This document shows, piece by piece, positions 5,937 through 12,895 of a DNA stretch of 12,895 bases (position 1 is the first letter of the stretch; each line of letters starts with the position of its first letter). Source of the DNA: Anaerolineales bacterium UBA3001 (GTDB lineage Bacteria; Chloroflexota; Anaerolineae; Anaerolineales; UBA11657); contig DDZT01000131.1 of NCBI GenBank assembly GCA_002346435.1, positions 1-12,895 on the forward strand. The letters are read 5' to 3'. Under the pieces are notes generated by a model. It had not been told where the DNA came from, searched no databases, and worked only from the letters and a program-made list of their open reading frames with translations. The translations under genes were made by a program, and so were the position numbers.

Positions 5937-6650
5937 ATGGTCACTGATTTACCAGTAATATTGTTTTCTGCAGGTACTATTGCTTTTTTGCATACTATAC
6001 TTGGTCCTGATCATTATCTACCGTTTGTAGCTATGTCCAAATCAGGCCAATGGTCACTAAGAAAAACATCTATTGTCACCATTCTTTGTGGCAGTGGCCA
6101 TGTGCTAAGTTCAGTATTGTTGGGTGTTGCTGGTGTGGGATTTGGCGTGGCACTAAGCAATATCACATTTCTTCAGTCAATAAGAGGAAATCTTGCAGCA
6201 TGGGCTTTAATTGCGTTTGGATTGGTATATTCAATGTGGGGCATAAGGACTGCAATAAGGAATAGGCCTCATCAGCATCCACATTCTCATAATCATGGAT
6301 TTGAGCATGATCATCTGCACAAACACCATAAGACCCATCTGCATCCGCATACTGAATCTGCTGAAAAATATAAATCCCCGTGGATATTATTTACTATATT
6401 TCTGTTTGGTCCATGTGAACCATTGATACCTTTACTAATGTATCCTGCTGCCAAGGAAAGTGTAGGTCGACTAGTGGCAGTTACAGCTGTATTTGCTGTC
6501 GTCACAATTATTACTATGTTGACTGTTGTTCTAGTGTCATGTTACGGATTGAGCTTAGCAAAGTTTTCGCGGTTGTCTAGATACAGTCATGCTATGGCAG
6601 GCATCACAATATTATTGTGTGGAGTGTCCATTCAGTTTTTTGGACTTTGA
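5937..6650 (+). CDS. NicO/UreH-like membrane metal transporter with His-rich loop
   Basis: This 237-residue integral membrane protein has about six hydrophobic segments: roughly 7-30, 43-72, 85-104, 148-169, 177-203 and 218-236. The first contains H19-x5-D25-H26, related to the H-x4-D-H nickel/cobalt signature of NiCoT permeases. The second has GSGH (52-55), and the fourth GPCEP (158-162). Between segments 3 and 4 lies a hydrophilic loop (112-138) with 13 His residues, mostly alternating, as in RcnA/NicO and UreH-type proteins. The likely role is import or export of Ni2+, Co2+ or another divalent metal across the cytoplasmic membrane; direction and metal are not readable. ATG 5937 has no Shine-Dalgarno. 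The gene is 52 nt upstream of the molybdenum hydroxylase genes. The tie to them may be only positional, since that enzyme needs Mo, Fe-S and FAD, not Ni. Confidence 0.75.
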   Translation: MVTDLPVILFSAGTIAFLHTILGPDHYLPFVAMSKSGQWSLRKTSIVTILCGSGHVLSSVLLGVAGVGFGVALSNITFLQSIRGNLAAWALIAFGLVYSMWGIRTAIRNRPHQHPHSHNHGFEHDHLHKHHKTHLHPHTESAEKYKSPWILFTIFLFGPCEPLIPLLMYPAAKESVGRLVAVTAVFAVVTIITMLTVVLVSCYGLSLAKFSRLSRYSHAMAGITILLCGVSIQFFGL

Positions 6651-6702
6651 CGATAGTACATTTGATTTTAAATCTGTTGTGTTTTGAAAAACATTTATAA
6701 CA

Positions 6703-7581
6703 ATGAAAACTTTTGATTACGAAGCACCGGTGACAATTGATCAGACAATTACCCTGATGTCTAAAACTCGTGGAAAGACACTTCTATTGGCTGGGGGTAC
6801 TGATTTGTTGGTACAGTTACGGTATAGCAACCAAGATGTGGATCTTGTGATAGATGTGAAAGGTATACCTGAACTCAATCAGATTAACTATGATGAATTC
6901 TCAGGTTTGGTGATCGGCGCTGCAGCACCTTGTTCGCAAATATATGAATCAGCACCGGTATTGGAAAACTTTCCAGCTATTATAGATGCAGCAACCATCA
7001 TTGGAGGAAAGGCGATTCAGAATAGGGCAAGTTTTGGTGGTAATTTATGTAATGCTTCTCCTAGTGGGGATGCAATTGGTGCCATGATGTCTTTGGGTGC
7101 TATATGTAATGTAGTGGGATCAGAAGGAGTACGTAATATACCAATAGAGGATTTTTGTATAGCTCCCGGGAAAAACGCGCTTGAAAAAGGAGAAATGTTG
7201 ATTTCCATTCAGATACCATCTCCAAGACCCAACTCTGGGTCGCATTACCTACGTTTTACACCTAGAGCCGAAATGGATATAGCTGTGGCTGGAGTAGGTG
7301 CATCCATAGAATTAGATAGTGATTTGAACAAAATATTGTCTGCACGCATTGCTTTAGTTGCTGTTGCCCCAACTCCTGTGTTGGCCACTGAAGTTTCTGA
7401 AAGTTTGGTCGGGCAGAAGACTAGCGGGTCGCTTTTGGAAAAAGCCGCTAATATAGCTAAGGAAACTATAAGTCCTATTACAGATGTGCGCGGATCTGCA
7501 TCACAGCGTAAACATCTGATAGGCGTACTGACAAGACGGTGCCTTGATATTGCAGTCAAGAGAGCTGTACAAGTGTCATGA
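6703..7581 (+). CDS. Molybdenum hydroxylase FAD-binding (medium) subunit, CoxM/XdhB family
   Basis: This 292-residue flavoprotein subunit passes electrons from the iron-sulfur subunit to the external acceptor. Its first FAD pyrophosphate-binding loop is AGGTDLLVQLR (30-40) and the second is F-G-G-N-L-C-N-A-S-P-S-G-D (111-123), the positions expected for PF00941. A C-terminal CODH_FlaV_C-like domain follows (about 185-290). The length is normal for the family. The order medium-small-large is that of coxMSL operons. The stop TGA is 16 nt before the small-subunit ATG. ATG 6703 lacks a Shine-Dalgarno. The gene could also be labelled nicotinate or xanthine dehydrogenase FAD subunit; the substrate is set by the large subunit. 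Confidence 0.92.
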   Translation: MKTFDYEAPVTIDQTITLMSKTRGKTLLLAGGTDLLVQLRYSNQDVDLVIDVKGIPELNQINYDEFSGLVIGAAAPCSQIYESAPVLENFPAIIDAATIIGGKAIQNRASFGGNLCNASPSGDAIGAMMSLGAICNVVGSEGVRNIPIEDFCIAPGKNALEKGEMLISIQIPSPRPNSGSHYLRFTPRAEMDIAVAGVGASIELDSDLNKILSARIALVAVAPTPVLATEVSESLVGQKTSGSLLEKAANIAKETISPITDVRGSASQRKHLIGVLTRRCLDIAVKRAVQVS

Positions 7582-7582
7582 A

Positions 7583-7587
7583 GAGGT
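7583..7587 (+). promoter_or_regulatory. Shine-Dalgarno supporting ATG 7598 of the iron-sulfur subunit
   Basis: GAGGT sits 10 nt before ATG 7598. The open frame extends upstream to 7544 within the preceding gene. That extension adds residues absent from the family, so the later ATG is preferred. Confidence 0.6.
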
Positions 7588-7597
7588 AAATGAAAAT

Positions 7598-8092
7598 ATG
7601 TCTAATAAACGGGTGGTTAGTTCTACTATCAACGGTCAACAAGTCGAGTTTTTGACTGAACCACAGCAGAGCTTGCTAGAATGTTTGCGTGATACACTAG
7701 GTTTAACTGGTAGCAAAGAGGGCTGTAATGACGGAAATTGTGGTGCTTGCAGCGTCTTGATCAACAATCGTCTTGTCAATGCTTGTCTAATGTTGGGGAT
7801 TGAAATTGAGGGTAAGGATGTGGTCACTGTTGAAGGATTGGCTGATGTACATGAATTGCATCCAGTCCAGGAGGCATTTGTGTTGGAAGATGGGCTTCAA
7901 TGTGGTTATTGTACTCCAGGTTTTATTGTTGCTACGAAGGCTCTGCTTGACAAGAATGCAAATCCTACTGAAGATGAGATTAGATTTTGGTTGGCTGGTA
8001 ACCTTTGTCGTTGTACAGGATATGACAAGATAGTACGGTCTGTCAGATTAGCATCGCAATTAATGAATGATGCAAAAGAGGGTCTTCAATGA
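7598..8092 (+). CDS. Molybdenum hydroxylase 2x[2Fe-2S] (small) subunit, CoxS/XdhC-type iron-sulfur protein
   Basis: This 164-residue protein, of normal family length, has two domains. The plant-type ferredoxin half has Cys43-x4-Cys48-x2-Cys51 and Cys63. The all-helical half has Cys102-x2-Cys105 (QCGYCTPG) and Cys137-x-Cys139 (CRCTGY). All eight cluster ligands are present. It relays electrons from the molybdopterin site to FAD. The start at ATG 7598 (M-S-N-K-R) is supported by GAGGT at 7583-7587. The TGA stop overlaps the next ATG by 4 nt (ATGA at 8089-8092), so the large subunit is translationally coupled. That gene has its own GAGGGT Shine-Dalgarno at 8078-8083. Confidence 0.95.
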   Translation: MSNKRVVSSTINGQQVEFLTEPQQSLLECLRDTLGLTGSKEGCNDGNCGACSVLINNRLVNACLMLGIEIEGKDVVTVEGLADVHELHPVQEAFVLEDGLQCGYCTPGFIVATKALLDKNANPTEDEIRFWLAGNLCRCTGYDKIVRSVRLASQLMNDAKEGLQ

Positions 8093-10347
8093 GTAAGAAG
8101 ATGATTGAAAGGGATAAACATATTTCTGTAGGCACGCGTCCCGAACGTATGGATGCTAAAGACAAAGTGACAGGTCATGCCTTATATGGCACTGATATCA
8201 ATTTGCCAGGTTTGCTGCATGGTAGGGTGCTTAGGAGTCCGCATGCACATGCTCGCATAGTGTCTATTGACACTAGTAAAGCTGAGGCTTTACCGGGTGT
8301 ATTCGCGGTTGTAATAGCCAACGATCTTCCAGAAGCGGACGATAGAACTGAAAAAGCAGGTGAAAGCACTATTAATTACAAGTTTTTGCGCGATAATAAC
8401 CTGGCCAGTGACAAAGTGTTGTATGTAGGTCATGCTGTTGCTGCTTTAGCTGCTAAATCACCAGATATAGCCCAAAACGCACTTGAATTAATTGAGGTTG
8501 AATATGAAATACTTGAGCCTGTACTTGACGTGCGCCATGCTATGTCTGATAAAACACAAGTACTACATGAGCAGATAAGAACAGACGGACCCGATGGTAG
8601 TGGCGATACTCCAAGTAACATAGCTCAGCATATACGTCATGTGAAGGGAGATCCGGATAAAGGATTCTCAGATGCGGATGTTATTGTCGAACGTGAATTT
8701 ACTACTGTACCAGTGCATCAAAGTTATCTTGAGTCACATGCGGCCACAGCGGTTTGGGGTATGGATGGTACTTTGACCATTTATTCATCTACGCAAGGTG
8801 CTTTTTTGGCTCGCAGGCAGGTGTCAGAATTGCTACAGTATCCTATGTCAAAAATAAAAGTAATTCCTACTGAGGTTGGAGGAGCGTTTGGCGGTAAAAA
8901 TCCTACCTATGTTGAGACTCCTGCAGCATTATTGGCGCGAAAGACTGGTCGTCCAGTAAGAGTTGTAATGTCTCGCGAAGAGGTTATTTTGGGCACTGGG
9001 CCTGGGTCAGGTACTGCAATAACAGTCAAGGTTGGAGCTACTAAATTGGGTAAGATTACTGCTGTTCAAGCTGAGTTATGCTATGAAGCTGGAGCGTACC
9101 CAGGATCGCCAGTGCATCCAGGAGCAATGGCCATGTTCGCAGCTTATGATATACCAAATGGTCAAATAGATGGTTACGATGTGCTAGTGAATAAACCAAG
9201 AGTCGCTGCTTATCGTGCCCCAGGAGCACCACAATCGGCTTTCGCTGGTGAGCAAATAATTGATGAACTTGCGCAAAAGATAGGGATGGATGGAGTCGAG
9301 TTTAGGATGGCGAATGCTGCTAGTGAAGGTACTGAACGTTTAGATGGTAGTCTGCACAAAAGTATAGCTATCCAGGAGATATTGGGTGTTATAGAGGATC
9401 ATCCGCATTATAACGAACCGTTAGACGGACCCAATCAAGGACGTGGTATTGCAATCGGATTTTGGGACAATTGGGGAGCCCGATCAAGTGTTGAAATCAA
9501 TGTGAACAGTGACGGTACAGTCAATCTTATATCCGGTTCAGTTGACTTGACCGGAAGTCGTACTACGGTTGCAATGCAGGCTGCAGATGTGTTAGAGATA
9601 CCATTTGAGAATGTGAAATCCTCTATGGTTGACACTGATTCTATTAGTTATACAGATACTTCAGCTGGTAGTCGTACTACAATGGCTACTGGTTTGGCTG
9701 CAGTTGAAGCTGCACGTGATGTACTGACAAAATTACAGCTAGAAGTGTCAGATATGTGGTCTGTTTCTCTAGATAGTGTTGTCTATAGCAAAGGCGTATT
9801 TCGTACTACTGAAAGAAAATCAGAAAACATAACATTTGCTGATTTGGCTGCTAAATTGTCAGGGCAAATTAACGGTCATGGTAATGTCAATGTTGAAAAT
9901 TGGGCTGGCGCAGGAGGAGGCACTATTGTCGACGTGGAAGTTGATCCTGAAACTGGACAGGTCAAGGTATTGCGATGTACTGCAATACAGAATGCTGGCA
10001 AGGCTATTCATCCGGGTCATGTGGAGGGGCAGATGCAGGGTGGTGTAGTACAAGGCATTGGTTGGGCATTATATGAAGGTTATCAATACGATGAACTTGG
10101 GCATGTTCTTAATGCCAATTTACTGGATTACAAGTTGCCAACCTCATTGGATGTTCCTAGTGTCGAGGCAGTAATTATCGAGAAACCGTTTCCTAGCAAT
10201 CCATATGGTGCTCGAGGTGTTGGTGAAACTCCGATTATCTCACCGGCACCAGCTATTGCTAATGCAGTCCAGCAGGCTCTAGGTCAGCGTATAGATCAAC
10301 TTCCGATGACACCAACCACTCTGTTGGAGAAAATAGGAGTGATCTAG
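8089..10347 (+). CDS. Molybdenum hydroxylase molybdopterin-binding (large) subunit, CoxL/XdhA family, substrate unknown
   Basis: This 752-residue catalytic subunit is of normal length. It has the a/b hammerhead N-terminal domain (about 20-145) and the Mo-binding domain with VGGAFGGK (263-270), S-R-E-E-V (295-299), A-Y-R-A-P-G-A-P (374-381), EGQMQGGVVQGIG (646-658) and G-A-R-G-V-G-E-T-P (707-715). Glu713 is the expected base that activates the Mo-bound hydroxide. The active-site loop is neither A-Y-x-C-S-F-R (form I CO dehydrogenase, whose Cys holds the Cu-S-Mo bridge) nor A-Y-R-G-A-G-R (form II). A Mo-Cu CO dehydrogenase role is therefore excluded on sequence. The likely activity is hydroxylation of an N-heterocycle, purine, aldehyde or CoA-thioester aromatic. 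No maturation gene adjoins it. The stop is 16 nt from the end of the converging aminotransferase gene. Confidence 0.93.
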   Translation: MSKKMIERDKHISVGTRPERMDAKDKVTGHALYGTDINLPGLLHGRVLRSPHAHARIVSIDTSKAEALPGVFAVVIANDLPEADDRTEKAGESTINYKFLRDNNLASDKVLYVGHAVAALAAKSPDIAQNALELIEVEYEILEPVLDVRHAMSDKTQVLHEQIRTDGPDGSGDTPSNIAQHIRHVKGDPDKGFSDADVIVEREFTTVPVHQSYLESHAATAVWGMDGTLTIYSSTQGAFLARRQVSELLQYPMSKIKVIPTEVGGAFGGKNPTYVETPAALLARKTGRPVRVVMSREEVILGTGPGSGTAITVKVGATKLGKITAVQAELCYEAGAYPGSPVHPGAMAMFAAYDIPNGQIDGYDVLVNKPRVAAYRAPGAPQSAFAGEQIIDELAQKIGMDGVEFRMANAASEGTERLDGSLHKSIAIQEILGVIEDHPHYNEPLDGPNQGRGIAIGFWDNWGARSSVEINVNSDGTVNLISGSVDLTGSRTTVAMQAADVLEIPFENVKSSMVDTDSISYTDTSAGSRTTMATGLAAVEAARDVLTKLQLEVSDMWSVSLDSVVYSKGVFRTTERKSENITFADLAAKLSGQINGHGNVNVENWAGAGGGTIVDVEVDPETGQVKVLRCTAIQNAGKAIHPGHVEGQMQGGVVQGIGWALYEGYQYDELGHVLNANLLDYKLPTSLDVPSVEAVIIEKPFPSNPYGARGVGETPIISPAPAIANAVQQALGQRIDQLPMTPTTLLEKIGVI

Positions 10348-10369
10348 AACAGCTGTTGTACAGCTAGTT
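10348..10369. terminator. Weak hairpin between convergent genes, possible shared terminator
   Basis: AAC-AGCTG (10348-10355) faces CAGCT-a-GTT (10361-10369) across the 5-nt loop TTGTA. This gives 8 bp with one bulged A, in the 16-nt gap and the last codon of the aminotransferase gene. There is no U-run on either side, so intrinsic termination would be weak. The position is the main argument. Confidence 0.3.
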
Positions 10370-11764
10370 GATAGCAATACCTTCTCGACTTAACACAGTT
10401 ATTATTTCTGTGAAGCTTTCATGAAGGATGGATACAACAGTATCTATCTGCTGTTTTGTTAGTATCAGTGGCGGTGATAAGACAACTTGATTGCGTATGG
10501 GTCGTACGAAAAGTCCACGAGATTGGCACTGTTGTGCAATGAGCTTAGCTATATCAAGGTGTTCGGGCAGAAGATTTTTGGTTTCTTTGTCTGCTACTAT
10601 CTCAATACACAACATAAAATGGCTACCGCGAACGTCTCCTACGATTGGGTGTTCGTACAATGTTTTGAGTTGTTCTTCAAAGTATGGCCCAACTTCACGT
10701 ACGTGTTCACATATTCTATCTCTTTCCATTATCTCTATATTTTTTAGTCCAGCTATACAGCTAACTGGATGCCCGGAATATGTGAAGCCGTGAGTAAAGA
10801 GTGCTCCTTCATTCTGGGGTACGCTTATGACATCGTAAATATCTTCAGATAGAATAGTAGCTGAAAGTGGTAGATACCCGGAAGAAATACCTTTTGCGCA
10901 TGTGATTACATCTGGCACAAAGTCAAATACTGGTTCAGATGCAAAGAAATGCCCTAGACGACCAAAACCAGTTATTACTTCGTCCGATATGTATAGTACT
11001 TCGTAATTACTGCATACTTCTTTTGTCCGCTTGTGGTATCCCTTGGGTGGCACTATAACGCCTCCAGCACCCATAATAGGTTCTGCGATAAAACAAGCTA
11101 CATTCTCCGGACCTAATTCTATTATCTTGTCCTCTAAGTCTTTTACCTTAGCATCGCAGAATTCTGACTCGGTCATGCCTTCTGGACGTCTGTAAGTGTG
11201 TGGAGCTGGAATATGATGCACTAGATCGGGCGCTAAATCAAAGCCTTGGTGATTAAAAGTAACACCAGTCATTGACATAGCGAGATAGGTGCTACCATGG
11301 TATGCATCTGTACGAGCTATTATTTTTTTCTTATTGTGTTGTCCAAGTCTGTTGAAATAGAAATGTATAATTCTTACTGCAGTATCATTGGCAAGCGACC
11401 CACCAGTACCAAAGAAAACTTTGTCTAATGTACCTGGTGTTAGAGTAGCTAATTTCGCTGCTAATTCTGCAGCTGGTGGGGTAGTATGAGCACCAAAATT
11501 AAGATAATAAGGTATGTCTTCCACCTGCTGAGCTATAGCTTCTGCCATCTCCTTATTTCCATAACCAATGTTTACGCACCATAAACCGCCTATGCCATCG
11601 ATGTATTTGTTACCTTCAGAGTCAAACACATATGCGCCATCAGAGTTGGACATTATCATAGATCCTTCTGTTTTGAATGTAGAAAAATCGGTCCAGGGGT
11701 GGATGCAGTGGTCTCTATCTTGGCGCCAGATGGTTTTGGTATCATAGGCAGGTTTTGAGGACAT
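10364..11764 (-). CDS. Class III PLP-dependent aminotransferase (omega-amino acid:pyruvate type)
   Basis: This 466-residue enzyme of normal length would transfer an amino group from an omega-amino acid or amine (beta-alanine, taurine, putrescine-like) to a keto acid. Landmarks are H-P-W-T-D-F (22-27), G-L-W-C-V-N-I-G-Y-G (60-69), F-G-T-G-G-S-L-A-N-D-T-A (118-129, phosphate grip), Y155-H156-G157 (PLP ring stacking), S-D-E-V-I-T-G-F-G-R (260-269, Asp261 to the pyridine N) and C-A-K-G-I-S-S-G-Y (289-297) with Lys291 forming the Schiff base. T-H-G-F-T-Y-S-G-H-P-V lies downstream. The start ATG 11764 has AAGGAG (11777-11772) 7 nt upstream. Substrate specificity cannot be settled by eye. The gene is transcribed toward the molybdenum hydroxylase and away from the ADP-ribosylglycohydrolase. 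Confidence 0.93.
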   Translation of the reverse strand: MSSKPAYDTKTIWRQDRDHCIHPWTDFSTFKTEGSMIMSNSDGAYVFDSEGNKYIDGIGGLWCVNIGYGNKEMAEAIAQQVEDIPYYLNFGAHTTPPAAELAAKLATLTPGTLDKVFFGTGGSLANDTAVRIIHFYFNRLGQHNKKKIIARTDAYHGSTYLAMSMTGVTFNHQGFDLAPDLVHHIPAPHTYRRPEGMTESEFCDAKVKDLEDKIIELGPENVACFIAEPIMGAGGVIVPPKGYHKRTKEVCSNYEVLYISDEVITGFGRLGHFFASEPVFDFVPDVITCAKGISSGYLPLSATILSEDIYDVISVPQNEGALFTHGFTYSGHPVSCIAGLKNIEIMERDRICEHVREVGPYFEEQLKTLYEHPIVGDVRGSHFMLCIEIVADKETKNLLPEHLDIAKLIAQQCQSRGLFVRPIRNQVVLSPPLILTKQQIDTVVSILHESFTEIITVLSREGIAIN

Positions 11765-11777
11765 AGGAGCGCTCCTT
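11765..11777 (-). promoter_or_regulatory. Shine-Dalgarno inside a perfect palindrome before the aminotransferase
   Basis: AAGGAG (11777-11772, minus strand) is a strong Shine-Dalgarno 7 nt from ATG 11764. The 12 bases AGGAGCGCTCCT between it and the ATG are perfectly self-complementary, so CUCCU next to the start could pair with the Shine-Dalgarno (4 bp plus loop) and reduce initiation. The effect is inferred, and the short stem may be coincidental. Confidence 0.45.
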
Positions 11778-11793
11778 GTATTGTGGTTAGTTG

Positions 11794-11813
11794 GCTTAGG
11801 ATCTAGACTAAGC
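11794..11813. repeat. Hairpin-forming inverted repeat in the divergent region
   Basis: GCTTAG (11794-11799) and CTAAGC (11808-11813) flank an 8-nt loop, with extra TTA/TAA pairing outside if a short bulge is allowed. It lies in the presumed leader of the aminotransferase transcript and could be a leader hairpin or a protein-binding dyad. Confidence 0.3.
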
Positions 11814-11832
11814 TAATGTGCGCAATATTCAC

Positions 11833-11861
11833 TTGTTACAGTATTAGAATTGATAGATAAT
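11833..11861 (+). promoter_or_regulatory. Predicted sigma70-like promoter for the ADP-ribosylglycohydrolase gene
   Basis: TTGTTA (11833-11838, 4/6 of TTGACA) and GATAAT (11856-11861, 5/6 of TATAAT) are separated by the optimal 17 nt. Transcription would start near 11868, leaving a leader of about 65 nt before ATG 11934. This is the best-formed promoter seen in the window. The region shows no coding frame of its own. Confidence 0.5.
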
Positions 11862-11933
11862 TGTCCGCACTACAGTACTCGCTTATTTTAGATGAAATTT
11901 TGGATCGGATGAATAGTAAAATGGATGATTATC

Positions 11934-12895
11934 ATGGTTAATATTTCTTTGATTTCTCGTATACATGGCTGTATAGCAGCGCTGGCGTTGGGTGATGCAT
12001 ATGGAATAATCGGTCAATTTAGCATGGCTGCTAACAAAGCTATGTGGGGTGATATGCCACAAGATCTTACCAAACCTAAAGATGCTCCTGAAGATCCTAC
12101 AGTTCATGCTGGAATGGAGCGTGGTGAAATCACAGATGACACCATGGCTATGCTTGCAATAGTATCTTCTGTAATTAAATTTGGCGATCTTAATATTACA
12201 GGTGTAGCCGATGGGCTTGTGAACTGGATAGAGGAAACAGACGGATTTAATTTGCCTTGGGTTGGACCAAGTACTCAGCGTGCTATTAGGGCATTAATGG
12301 ATGGGGGAGACCCTCAGGTAACTGGTAGCTATGGCACGACAAATGGGTCTTCAATGCGTGTAGCTCCAATAGCTTATTTGGGTTATCCGGATATGGAAAA
12401 AGTGGCTGAATACGCGATCATTTCGGCAATGCCTACCCACGGTACTAGTACCGCTACTTCAGGTGCAGCATCTATAGCTTGTGCAACAGCTAGTGCTTCC
12501 AATCCAGACTCTGGACTAGAAGATATTGTCCGAGCCGCTATGGAAGGAGCTGATATAGGGGAGGAGGCCGGAGTAAGATATTATCAAACACCTTCAATAT
12601 CTAGGCGTATTGAATGGGCAGTTGATCTGGTGAGCAATGATAAATCAGATGAGGACAAGCTGAAAGACATTTATGATTTTGTAGGTACTAGTATGTTGAC
12701 ACATGAAACTGTCCCGGCAGCAATTGCATATGTGGTCATGGCAAATGGTGATCCAATGCAGGCAATTAGAATTAGTACGTGGGGTGGGGGCGATTGTGAC
12801 ACCCTCGCTGCGATCTCTGGAGCCATTTGCGGAGCTTATCGTGGAGTTAATACGATGCCAAGTGCCATGCTCCAAACTATTGACCGAGTCAACAA
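11934..12895 (+). CDS. ADP-ribosylglycohydrolase family protein, 3' truncated by window end
   Basis: The frame stays open to the last base: 320 complete codons are present and the C-terminal end is missing. Family features are G-x-A-x-G-D-A-Y near the N terminus (about 16-23), the metal-binding G-E-I-T-D-D-T (64-70), N-G-S-S-M-R-V-A-P (137-145), T-H-G (168-170) and W-G-G-G-D-C-D-T (283-290), whose Asp287 and Asp289 would complete the two-metal site. Members remove ADP-ribose from proteins (DraG, ARH) or cleave related N-ribosyl compounds. No nif genes or ADP-ribosyltransferase lie in view, so DraG function is not supported. An in-frame ATG at 11925 is an alternative start; the frame is closed upstream by TGA at 11910-11912. 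The gene is divergent from the aminotransferase, with its own predicted promoter. Confidence 0.88.
   Translation, partial: MVNISLISRIHGCIAALALGDAYGIIGQFSMAANKAMWGDMPQDLTKPKDAPEDPTVHAGMERGEITDDTMAMLAIVSSVIKFGDLNITGVADGLVNWIEETDGFNLPWVGPSTQRAIRALMDGGDPQVTGSYGTTNGSSMRVAPIAYLGYPDMEKVAEYAIISAMPTHGTSTATSGAASIACATASASNPDSGLEDIVRAAMEGADIGEEAGVRYYQTPSISRRIEWAVDLVSNDKSDEDKLKDIYDFVGTSMLTHETVPAAIAYVVMANGDPMQAIRISTWGGGDCDTLAAISGAICGAYRGVNTMPSAMLQTIDRVN

Noticed and set aside
7544..7597. N-terminal extension of the iron-sulfur subunit from an ATT start
   Set aside because: It overlaps the preceding gene and adds residues absent from the family, while ATG 7598 has a GAGGT Shine-Dalgarno.
6703..10347. Aerobic Mo-Cu CO dehydrogenase (coxMSL)
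   Set aside because: The gene order fits, but the large subunit lacks the A-Y-x-C-S-F-R loop with the copper-binding Cys. Only the broader molybdenum hydroxylase family is supported.
11883..12107. 74-codon minus-strand ORF across the aminotransferase/ADP-ribosylglycohydrolase gap
   Set aside because: It overlaps the predicted leader and the conserved N terminus of the ADP-ribosylglycohydrolase and shows no recognisable protein features.
11934..12895. DraG, regulator of nitrogenase by ADP-ribose removal
   Set aside because: The family is broad and no nif, draT or ADP-ribosyltransferase gene is in view; the specific function is not supported.

Overview
The window is gene-dense, moderately AT-rich bacterial chromosome (about 40% GC by eye) with the standard code: Trp is TGG, and TGA ends several genes. 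It has no rRNA, tRNA, mobile element or CRISPR array, and no gene-free stretch longer than 300 bases. The mix of an auracyanin-like cupredoxin lipoprotein (C-x4-H-x4-M ligand spacing), a CoxMSL-family molybdenum hydroxylase, a class III aminotransferase and several SDR-type enzymes would fit a marine Chloroflexota lineage such as SAR202. That assignment is an inference and is weak without a search.

Layout. (1) 2-346 (+): the C-terminal end of a probable ferritin-like protein. (2) 369-1255 (-): a cupredoxin lipoprotein followed by a membrane-anchored thioredoxin-like protein. The thioredoxin frame is interrupted once, by a UGA exactly where the first Cys of the CxxC motif belongs. A perfect 7-bp hairpin with a G in its 5-nt loop begins 19 nt after that UGA. 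This is the signature of selenocysteine insertion, so the two apparent short ORFs are best read as one 159-residue UxxC selenoprotein. (3) 1485-5846 (+): a compact five-gene run of an SDR oxidoreductase, a conserved protein of unknown function, a NAD(P)-binding DUF2867-type protein, an eIF2B-alpha-like protein and a Nudix hydrolase. (4) 5937-10347 (+): a His-rich membrane metal transporter of the NicO/UreH type, then the FAD, 2x[2Fe-2S] and molybdopterin subunits of a molybdenum hydroxylase. (5) 10364-11764 (-): a class III PLP aminotransferase converging on the molybdenum hydroxylase with 16 nt between them. (6) 11934-12895 (+): an ADP-ribosylglycohydrolase running off the window, divergent from the aminotransferase and preceded by a good sigma70-like promoter.

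How the genes may work together. The two minus-strand genes at 369-1255 form an envelope redox pair: a copper electron carrier and a selenol/thiol oxidoreductase. The molybdenum hydroxylase is complete in its three subunits. It lacks the CO dehydrogenase active-site loop, so it probably oxidises a heterocycle, aldehyde or similar organic substrate. No maturation gene (CoxD, XdhC or MocA type) and no selenocysteine machinery (selA, selB, selC, selD) lies in the window.

The main discovery candidate is the UGA-containing thioredoxin-like gene at 369-848. Secondary points are the eIF2B-like protein that lacks the isomerase Cys, and the uncharacterised five-gene run around it.
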